Positions 5,855 through 11,533 of a DNA stretch of 11,533 bases are shown piece after piece. Every line of letters begins with the position of its first letter. Position 1 is the first letter of the stretch. Under the pieces are notes generated by a model. That model made no database searches and had not been told where the DNA came from. It was given only the letters and a program-made list of their open reading frames with translations. This DNA is from DATEPR01 sp036503065. GTDB lineage: Bacteria; Actinomycetota; Actinomycetes; Mycobacteriales; Pseudonocardiaceae. The stretch covers positions 1-11,533 of the forward strand of contig DASXXM010000100.1 of NCBI GenBank assembly GCA_036503065.1, in the 5' to 3' direction. A program made the translations under genes and the position numbers.

Positions 5855-7294
5855 TCACCAGCCCGCGGGCAACGGCCTGCCCTCCGCGAAGCCCGCCGCC
5901 GACTGAACGCCCAGTACCGCCCGCTCGTGGAAGGACTCCAGGTCCGTCGCGCCCGCGTACGTGCAGGCCGAGCGGACACCGGCACAGATCTCGTCCAGCA
6001 GGTCCTCGACACCGGGCCGGATCGGGTCCAGCCGCATCCGGGAGGACGAGATGCCCTCCTCGAACAGCGCCTTGCGGGCCCGGTCGAAACTGTTGTCCCC
6101 CCGTGTCCGCGCGGTCACGGCGCGTTTGGACGCCATACCGAACGATTCCTTGTAGAGGTGGCCGTTCTCGTCGCGCAGCAGGTCGCCCGGCGACTCGTAG
6201 GTGCCGGCGAACCACGAGCCGACCATGGCCGCGGACGCCCCGGCGGCCAGCGCCAACGCCACGTCCCTGGGATGCCGGATGCCACCGTCCGCCCACACGT
6301 GCCGGCCGAGCCGACGGGCTTCGGCGGCACACTCGGCCACCGCCGAGAACTGTGGCCTGCCGACCCCGGTCATCATCCGGGTGGTGCACATCGCGCCGGG
6401 CCCGACGCCGACCTTGATCACGTCCGCGCCGGCTTCGACCAGGTCACGGACACCCTCGGCGGTCACCACGTTGCCGGCGACGAGCGGCACGTGCCGCACG
6501 TGCGCCCGGACCGACCGCAGCGTGGCCAGCATCTTCTCCTGGTGGCCGTGCGCCGTGTCCACGACCAGCACGTCCACCCCGGCCTCGACCAGGTCCTTCG
6601 CCTTGGTCACCGGGTCGCCGTTCACCCCGATCGCGGCCGCGACCCGCAGGTGGCCACGGGCGTCGACGGCGGGCGCGTACAACCCGGCCCGTAGCGCGCC
6701 CAGTTCGGTCAGCGCGCCGACCAGTCGGCCGTCGGCGTCCACCCCGAGCGCGAGCCGTTGCGGGCGGCCGTGCAGCGCGTCGAACACCGCGCGGGGCGGC
6801 GCGTCCAGCGGCAGCATCGGCGCGTCCGACCGGACCACCTCACTGACCCGGGTGAACCGGTCCACCCCGGCGCAGCCCGCCTCGTCCACCACGCCGACCG
6901 GGTGGCCGTTCTCGTCGACCACCGCGACCGCGCCGTGGGCCCGCTTGTGCAGCAGGTTCAGCACGTCCGCGACGGCGTCGACGGGTGTCAGCACCAGCGG
7001 GGTGTCCCAGACGGTGTGCCGCGACTTCACCCAGGCGACGATGTTCGCCACGGCCGCGGTGTCGACGTCCTGCGGCAACACCACGAGCCCGCCACGCCGG
7101 GCCACGGTCTCGGCCATCCTGCGGCCGGCCACCGCCGTCATGTTGGCCACCACGACCGGGATCGTGGCGCCGGTGCCGTCCGCGGTGGTCAGGTCGACGC
7201 CGAAGCGGGACTCGACGGCGGAACGCCGGGGTACCAGGAAGATGTCGTCGTAGGTCAGGTCGTAGCCCGGCCGCCGGTCGTCGAGGAAGCGCAC
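5855..7294 (-). CDS. guaB1: GuaB1-type IMPDH-family protein, probable GMP reductase with CBS domains
   Basis: The length, 479 aa, matches M. tuberculosis GuaB1 (Rv1843c). The IMPDH/GMP-reductase barrel is interrupted by two CBS domains at about 95-205. The catalytic loop is GVGPGAMCTTRMMTGVGRPQ (296-315) with Cys 303. DGGIRHPRDVALALAAGAS (336-354) is the phosphate-binding region, and YKESFGMASKRAV (381-393) resembles GMP reductases more than true IMPDH. Recent mycobacterial work assigns GuaB1 as a GMP reductase (GMP + NADPH to IMP + ammonia) with nucleotide-sensing CBS domains, so the older IMP dehydrogenase label is probably wrong here too. The GTG at 7294 is preceded by GGAGA only 3 nt away and gives the family start VRFLDDRRPGYDLTYDDIFL. 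The ligase stop lies 11 nt upstream, so the two are very likely cotranscribed. Confidence 0.93.
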   Translation of the reverse strand: MRFLDDRRPGYDLTYDDIFLVPRRSAVESRFGVDLTTADGTGATIPVVVANMTAVAGRRMAETVARRGGLVVLPQDVDTAAVANIVAWVKSRHTVWDTPLVLTPVDAVADVLNLLHKRAHGAVAVVDENGHPVGVVDEAGCAGVDRFTRVSEVVRSDAPMLPLDAPPRAVFDALHGRPQRLALGVDADGRLVGALTELGALRAGLYAPAVDARGHLRVAAAIGVNGDPVTKAKDLVEAGVDVLVVDTAHGHQEKMLATLRSVRAHVRHVPLVAGNVVTAEGVRDLVEAGADVIKVGVGPGAMCTTRMMTGVGRPQFSAVAECAAEARRLGRHVWADGGIRHPRDVALALAAGASAAMVGSWFAGTYESPGDLLRDENGHLYKESFGMASKRAVTARTRGDNSFDRARKALFEEGISSSRMRLDPIRPGVEDLLDEICAGVRSACTYAGATDLESFHERAVLGVQSAAGFAEGRPLPAGW

Positions 7295-7305
7295 GAGTCT
7301 CCAGG

Positions 7306-8823
7306 CTACCCGGTGCGCATCCCCCGGACCGTTTCGATCGTGTCGGCGTCCCCCGCTTCCTTGTCCGGCCGGTACCGCACCACTCGGGCGAACCGCAGCG
7401 CGACACCGCCGGGATACCGGGTGCTGGCCTGCACACCGTCCAGCGCGATCTCCACCACCAGTTCCGGCCGCAGGTAGACCGTCCACTCGGTACGGCGCAG
7501 TTCGTGGCGCGGGAACTCCTCGGTCTGCCAGGCGAGCAGTTCGTCGGTCATCCCCTTGAACGTCTTGCCCACCATGACCGGCGGGCCGCCATCGGGATCG
7601 CGGGCGCCGAGATGCAGGTTGGACAGGTAGCCGGTGCGCCTGCCGTGGCCCCACTCTGCGGCCAGCACGACCAGATCCAGGGTGTGTACCGGTTTCACCT
7701 TCTGCCACGCCCGGCCGCGCCGCCCGGCGGCGTAGGGCGCGGTCAGCGACTTCACCACGACGCCTTCGTGGCCCGCGTCGAGCGCGTCCTTCAGTACGTC
7801 GTCGGCCTCTTCGATGGTCGGCCGCCCGCGGCCCGGGACGAGGTAGTCGCCCGCGGCTGCGCTCAGGGCCTCGGCGCGTTCGGCCAGCGGCCGGTCGAGC
7901 AGGTCGGTGCCGTCCAGGTGCAGGCAGTCGAAGAAGTACGGACGAAGCAGTTCCTCGCGTTGGGTCGTGGTCGCGCCGAACCGGCTCATCGTCTCCTGGA
8001 ACGGTCGAGGCCGGCCGTCCGGATCGAGCGCGAGCGTCTCGCCGTCCAGGACGACCGTGTTGACCGGCAGTGCGCGGACGAGTTCGACGAGTTCCGGCAC
8101 GCTGTCGGTGATCTCGCGGAGCGTGCGGGTGTAGACGTGGACATCGTTTCCGTTGCGGTGCACCTGAATCCGCGCACCGTCCAGTTTGTACTCGACGGAC
8201 ACGTCGCCCAGCTCGCCGACCGCGTCGGCGAGCGATTCGGCCGGCGACGCCAGCATCGGCCGGACCGGGCGGCCGACTTCGAGCCGAAACCGTCCCAGGT
8301 CCTCCTTCCTGAGCGCGGCAGTGGCCGTCGCGGTCAGCGAACCGGACAACATCAACGCGCGGCGGACGTCGTCACCCGGCAGCTCGGCGGCCCGCGCCAC
8401 CGCGTCCACCATCACGCCCTCCAGCGCGCCCTGCCGCAGTTCGCCGCCCAGGAGCCGGATCAGGAAATCCTGCTCGGCCCTGGTGGCCCGGCTCAGCAGG
8501 CCGGTCAGGAGGGTCGCCCGGTGCGTGGCCGAGCCCGCGCCGGACAGTTCCGCGAGCCCGGCCAGTGCGGTGTCCACGTCGGCGACGGTCAAGGTCGGCT
8601 CGTCGGCCGGCGGTGTCGCCAGTTTCACCAGCGTGCGCCAGCCGGTACCGAGCCGACCCTGCCGGGGTTGGCCGACCAGGAAGCCCACGACGGCCGGGAC
8701 CTCGGCGTCCGGTTCGGCGTTGCGGAGCACGCCGGCCAGCGCGTCGACCTTGGCCAGCCGGGACCTGGTCGCCGCGACAATTGCGGAGGCGTTCACGACA
8801 TCGGAGAACAGCACGTCACCCAT
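7306..8823 (-). CDS. ligB: ATP-dependent DNA ligase, LigB type
   Basis: The 505-aa ligase matches mycobacterial LigB (Rv3062, 507 aa). It has an N-terminal DNA-binding domain (about 1-185, including LLGGELRQGALEGVMVDAVA), then an adenylation domain with motif I EYKLDGARIQVHR (211-223) and nucleophile Lys 213. VVLDGE is motif III, EGVVVK motif IV and WQKVKP motif V. The OB-fold domain follows, with MVGKTFKGMTDELLAWQT and the end block DGVQASTRYPGGVALRFARVVRYRPDK. It seals nicks using ATP. Bacteria rely on the NAD-dependent LigA for replication, so this enzyme is expected to be auxiliary. I used ATG 8823; the GTG at 8814 would align equally well with the start of Rv3062, and neither has a strong ribosome binding site. 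Fumarase ends 54 nt upstream. Confidence 0.95.
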   Translation of the reverse strand: MGDVLFSDVVNASAIVAATRSRLAKVDALAGVLRNAEPDAEVPAVVGFLVGQPRQGRLGTGWRTLVKLATPPADEPTLTVADVDTALAGLAELSGAGSATHRATLLTGLLSRATRAEQDFLIRLLGGELRQGALEGVMVDAVARAAELPGDDVRRALMLSGSLTATATAALRKEDLGRFRLEVGRPVRPMLASPAESLADAVGELGDVSVEYKLDGARIQVHRNGNDVHVYTRTLREITDSVPELVELVRALPVNTVVLDGETLALDPDGRPRPFQETMSRFGATTTQREELLRPYFFDCLHLDGTDLLDRPLAERAEALSAAAGDYLVPGRGRPTIEEADDVLKDALDAGHEGVVVKSLTAPYAAGRRGRAWQKVKPVHTLDLVVLAAEWGHGRRTGYLSNLHLGARDPDGGPPVMVGKTFKGMTDELLAWQTEEFPRHELRRTEWTVYLRPELVVEIALDGVQASTRYPGGVALRFARVVRYRPDKEAGDADTIETVRGMRTG

Positions 8824-8877
8824 GGTGCCGCCAACCGCCGACAGTTGCCGACGCACTTGGTCGACGAAGGCCCTTGG

Positions 8878-10275
8878 TCAACGGCCGCCCTTGGCCATGG
8901 CCAGGACGTCCAGCGCCTTGTCGAGCTGTTCGACGGTCAGCTTGCCGGCCTCGACGTAGCCGCGTGCCAGCACGACCTCCCGGATGGTCCTGCGCTCCCG
9001 CAGTGCCTGCTTGGCGACGGCCGCGGCCTCCTCGTAGCCGAGATAGCGGTTGAGCGGCGTGACGATCGCGGGCGAGCCCTCCGCGTACTCCCTGGCCCGT
9101 TCGACGTTGACCTGGACGCCTGCGAACACCTTGTCCGCCAGCAGCCGGGACACCGCGGCGATCAGCTTCGTCGACTCCAGCACGTTGCGGGCGATCACCG
9201 GCAGGTTCACGTTGAGCTGGAAATTGCCCTGCGCCCCGGCATAGGCCACGGCGGCGTCGTTGCCGATCACCTGCGCCACCACCTGGAGCGTCGCCTCGCA
9301 GATGACCGGGTTGACCTTGCCCGGCATGATCGACGACCCCGGTTGCAGATCCGGCAGCGCCAGCTCGGCCAGGCCGGTCCGCGGGCCCGACCCCAGCCAC
9401 CGCACGTCGTTGGCGATCTTGCTCAGGCTGACGGCCACGGTGCGGAGCTGGCCGGAGGTCTCGACCACCCCGTCCTGCGTGGCCTGTGCCTCGAAGTGGT
9501 TCCGTGCCTCGGTCAGCGGCAGCCCGGTCGCGCGCGCCAGTTCCGCGGCCACCGCGGCGCCGAACTCGGCAGGCGCGTTCAGCCCGGACCCGACCGCGGT
9601 GCCACCGATCGGCAACTCGGCCAGCCGACCCAGCCCGGACCGGAGCCGTTCGATGCCGTACCGGATCTGTGCCGCCCACGCCCCGGCCTCCTGGCCGAGC
9701 GTGACCGGCACGGCGTCCATCAGGTGGGTGCGGCCGGACTTGACCACGTCCGCCCACTCGGCGGCGCGTCCCTCGATGACCTCGGCCAGGTGCCGGAGTG
9801 CCGGGATGACGTCGGTCACGATGGCCTCGGTGGCCGCCACGTGGATCGTGGTCGGGAAGGTGTCGTTGGACGACTGGGAGGCGTTCACGTCGTCGTTCGG
9901 ATGGACGTCCCGGCCGAGTGTTCGGGTGGCCAGCGTCGCGATGACCTCGTTCGCGTTCATGTTCGACGAGGTGCCGGAACCGGTCTGGAACACGTCCAGC
10001 GGGAACTGGTCGTCGTACCTGCCGGTCGCGACGTCGTCGGCGGCTTCGGCGATCGCGTTCGCGACGTCCGGTGGCAGCACCCCCAGTTCCGCGTTCACCC
10101 GTGCCGCGGCGGCCTTGAGCAGGCCAAGTGCGCGGATCTGTGCGCGTTCCAGCGGGCGGCCGGAGATCGGGAAGTTCTCCACGGCACGCTGGGTCTGCGC
10201 CCGCCACAGTGCGTTCGCCGGAACTTTGACCTCGCCCATCGTGTCGTGCTCGACGCGAAACTCCTGATCACCCAT
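8878..10275 (-). CDS. fumC: Class II fumarate hydratase
   Basis: The 465-aa product is a soluble, iron-independent fumarase that interconverts fumarate and L-malate in the TCA cycle. Superfamily motifs are intact: TGSGTSSNMNANEVIA (98-113), NDDVNASQSSNDTFPT (127-142), SGRTHLMDAVPVTLGQE (180-196) with catalytic His 184, and the flexible signature loop GSSIMPGKVNP (313-323) with the catalytic serine, probably Ser 315. Aspartase and adenylosuccinate or argininosuccinate lyases are related, but the block VETSGQLRTVAVSLSKIANDVRWLGSGPRTGL is fumarase-like. The ATG at 10275 is chosen because MGDQEFRVEHDTMGEVKVP is the standard fumarase start; the open frame continues to 10440 but overlaps the divergent reductase. 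It is probably the first gene of the minus-strand block. Mycobacteria carry a homologue (Rv1098c) near phoH2. Confidence 0.96.
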   Translation of the reverse strand: MGDQEFRVEHDTMGEVKVPANALWRAQTQRAVENFPISGRPLERAQIRALGLLKAAAARVNAELGVLPPDVANAIAEAADDVATGRYDDQFPLDVFQTGSGTSSNMNANEVIATLATRTLGRDVHPNDDVNASQSSNDTFPTTIHVAATEAIVTDVIPALRHLAEVIEGRAAEWADVVKSGRTHLMDAVPVTLGQEAGAWAAQIRYGIERLRSGLGRLAELPIGGTAVGSGLNAPAEFGAAVAAELARATGLPLTEARNHFEAQATQDGVVETSGQLRTVAVSLSKIANDVRWLGSGPRTGLAELALPDLQPGSSIMPGKVNPVICEATLQVVAQVIGNDAAVAYAGAQGNFQLNVNLPVIARNVLESTKLIAAVSRLLADKVFAGVQVNVERAREYAEGSPAIVTPLNRYLGYEEAAAVAKQALRERRTIREVVLARGYVEAGKLTVEQLDKALDVLAMAKGGR

Positions 10276-10396
10276 GCCTTCAGTCTGAACCTGGAGCCGC
10301 GCGCCGGCAGGCGATGTGGCGCGTTGCACGTTCCCCTCTAGACAGAGGGATCTACGCTCGGGTTTGCTCCCACCACGAGCGAAAGGGTGGTCGGCA
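10276..10396. promoter_or_regulatory. Divergent promoter region of fumC and the ferredoxin-NADP reductase gene
   Basis: All transcription signals for both genes should lie in these 121 bases. On the plus strand a TACGCT (10353-10358) is a plausible -10, with a weak TTCCCC (10331-10336) 16 nt upstream as -35. A perfect inverted repeat, CCCTCT-AGAC-AGAGGG (10334-10349), fills most of the spacer between them and is a candidate operator. GAAAGGG (10381-10387) is the ribosome binding site, 9 nt before ATG 10397. No clear -10 for fumC was seen. Confidence 0.5.
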
Positions 10397-11386
10397 ATGG
10401 CCGAGCCAGCGGCGGAGTACGACATCGACCTGTTGATCATCGGCGCGGGCCCGTCCGGCCTGTTCGCGGCCTACTACGCGGGATTCCGCGAGCTGTCCGT
10501 GGCGATGGTCGACTCACTGCCCGAGCCGGGCGGTCAGGTCACCGCGATGTATCCGGAGAAGATGATCTTCGATGTGGCCGGTTTTCCGGCCATCAAGGGT
10601 CGAGATCTGGTCACGGCCCTCGTCGAACAAGCGGCCCAGGCCAAGCCGCTGTACCTGCTCGGCCGGCAGGCCCGCGAACTGACCGAGTCGGGTGACCGGC
10701 TCATCGTGACGCTGGCCGACGGCACCTCGGTGCGCGCCGCGGCCATCCTGATCACGGCCGGGATCGGCGAGTTCCGCCCCCGCCCCCTGCCGGCCGGCGA
10801 CGGCTGGCTCGGCCGGGGCATGGTCCACTTCGTGCCGTCGCTGGCCGCCCACCAGGGCCAGGACGTCGTGGTCGTCGGCGGCGGTGACTCCGCGTTGGAC
10901 TGGGTGCTGGCGCTGCACCCGATCGCGCGATCGATCACGCTGGTGCACCGCAGGGCCCAGTTCCGCGCGCTGCCCAGCACGGTTCGGCAGGTCCGCGAGC
11001 TGGGCGTCCCGATCATCGTGGACGCCGAGGTCGCCGAGTTGCGTGGCGACGACCTGGGGCTGCGGGAGGTGGACATCCTGGTGAAGGCCGGTGACCGGAC
11101 CACACTGGCCGCCCAGAGCGTGGTGGCCGCACTCGGCTTCCTGGCCGACCTGGGCCCGATCGAGTCATGGGGCCTGGACCTGGACCACCGCGCCGTCAAG
11201 GTCGACTCGACCATGCGAACCGCCCGCGACCGCATCTACGCGGCCGGCGACGTAGCGGCATACGACGGCAAGGTGAAACTAATCGCCACCGGCTTCGGCG
11301 AGGCGGCGACCGCGGTCAACAACATCGCGGTGGCCCTGAACCCGAGCGCGCATCTGTTCCCAGGCCACTCCTCGAACGCAGGCTGA
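10397..11386 (+). CDS. Type 2 ferredoxin--NADP+ reductase (thioredoxin-reductase-like flavoprotein)
   Basis: The 329-aa flavoprotein carries an N-terminal FAD dinucleotide fold (LLIIGAGPSGLFAAYYAG, 12-29) and the PGGQVTAMYPEK segment at 44-55. An NADPH fold follows (DVVVVGGGDSALDWVLAL, 156-173), then HRR at 184-186, which fits binding of the 2'-phosphate. The closing FAD motif is YAAGDVAAYDGKVKLIATGFGEAATAVNNI (281-310). The CxxC pair of thioredoxin reductase is absent between the FAD and NADPH parts, which together with length points to the ferredoxin/flavodoxin-NADP+ reductase family (YumC type). It would pass electrons between NADPH and a ferredoxin; no ferredoxin gene is in the window. 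ATG 10397 has GAAAGGG 9 nt before it; the open frame reaches 10316 but that part overlaps the promoter. It is transcribed away from fumC. Confidence 0.92.
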   Translation: MAEPAAEYDIDLLIIGAGPSGLFAAYYAGFRELSVAMVDSLPEPGGQVTAMYPEKMIFDVAGFPAIKGRDLVTALVEQAAQAKPLYLLGRQARELTESGDRLIVTLADGTSVRAAAILITAGIGEFRPRPLPAGDGWLGRGMVHFVPSLAAHQGQDVVVVGGGDSALDWVLALHPIARSITLVHRRAQFRALPSTVRQVRELGVPIIVDAEVAELRGDDLGLREVDILVKAGDRTTLAAQSVVAALGFLADLGPIESWGLDLDHRAVKVDSTMRTARDRIYAAGDVAAYDGKVKLIATGFGEAATAVNNIAVALNPSAHLFPGHSSNAG

Positions 11387-11424
11387 CCGCTCCCACCGGC
11401 CCTGCCGCATCGTCACGCTGAGCT

Positions 11425-11452
11425 GCATGCCTCGGCCCGGGCCGAGGCATGC
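11425..11452. terminator. Perfect 28-bp palindrome after the reductase gene
   Basis: Arms of 14 bases (left GCATGCCTCGGCCC) are exact reverse complements without a spacer, centred on CCCGGG. It starts 38 nt after the reductase stop. There is no T-run, as is common for high-GC actinobacterial terminators. Because it is symmetrical it could also stop a convergent gene beyond the right edge. Confidence 0.75.
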
Positions 11453-11533
11453 GCGGGAGTGGCTCGCGGGAGTGGCTCGCGGGAGTGGCTCGCGGGAGTG
11501 GCTCGCGGGAGTGGCTCGCGGGAGTGGCTCGCG
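11453..11533. repeat. 13-bp tandem repeat running off the window
   Basis: Six exact copies of GCGGGAGTGGCTC (11453-11530) and the first 3 bases of a seventh reach the window end, so the true copy number is unknown. The unit length is not a multiple of three, and no frame on either strand contains a stop. The copies are identical, which suggests recent expansion by slippage or an assembly limit. Confidence 0.92.

Noticed and set aside
6985..10341. A plus-strand open frame of 1118 codons
   Set aside because: It is antisense to guaB1, ligB and fumC, whose products carry complete family motifs. Its own translation is Arg/Gln/Gly-rich without domains, a common artefact of high-GC codon bias.

Overview
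The window is high-GC DNA with GTG starts and the gene repertoire of an actinomycete. The (2Z,6E)-farnesyl diphosphate synthase, PhoH2, LigB-type ligase and GuaB1 all look like their mycobacterial counterparts, but the intergenic sequence and small secreted protein are not mycobacterial. A member of the Pseudonocardiales (Amycolatopsis / Saccharothrix / Lentzea-like) is the best guess; that placement is inference. No phage, IS element, CRISPR array, tRNA or rRNA was seen. The content is mostly conserved chromosomal housekeeping, and I do not see a convincing new multi-gene system.

Layout. (1) 1-624: a 16-bp tandem repeat, then a small CoA-binding-fold protein on the minus strand, divergent from the next gene. 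(2) 625-1404: a short-chain cis-prenyltransferase (Z-FPP synthase) with an apparently leaderless start. (3) 1436-1474: a strong hairpin that probably terminates both uppS and the convergent gene for a small secreted protein with a His-rich tail (1783-1487). (4) 1802-2416: a gene-poor 615-base region with a cluster of GTGAC words, leading into phoH2 (PIN RNase plus PhoH ATPase, 2417-3817). (5) 3822-3865: a perfect 44-bp palindrome between phoH2 and a five-gene minus-strand block.

That block reads, in transcription order, class II fumarase (10275-8878), ATP-dependent DNA ligase LigB (8823-7306), GuaB1-type GMP reductase (7294-5855), DrrA-like ABC ATPase (5788-4718) and DrrB-like permease (4721-3870). 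The ligase-guaB1 gap is 11 nt and the two ABC genes overlap by 4 nt, so these pairs are very likely cotranscribed. The ABC pair may also have its own promoter. Divergent from fumarase is a type 2 ferredoxin-NADP+ reductase (10397-11386), followed by a perfect 28-bp palindrome and a 13-bp tandem repeat that runs off the window edge.

How the genes relate: the Z-FPP synthase supplies the first cis-isoprenoid for polyprenyl-phosphate lipid carriers of the cell envelope. PhoH2 acts on RNA. Fumarase and the reductase belong to central carbon and redox metabolism. GuaB1 belongs to purine recycling, LigB to DNA strand joining, and the ABC pair to export. From memory, a Z-FPP synthase, PhoH2 and fumarase also lie close together in M. 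tuberculosis (Rv1086, Rv1095, Rv1098c), so the window is probably a rearranged version of an old actinobacterial neighbourhood. The most curious local features are the Met-Pro-Gly-rich insert in the ABC ATPase, the small secreted protein, the tandem repeats at both ends, and the GTGAC-rich region before phoH2.
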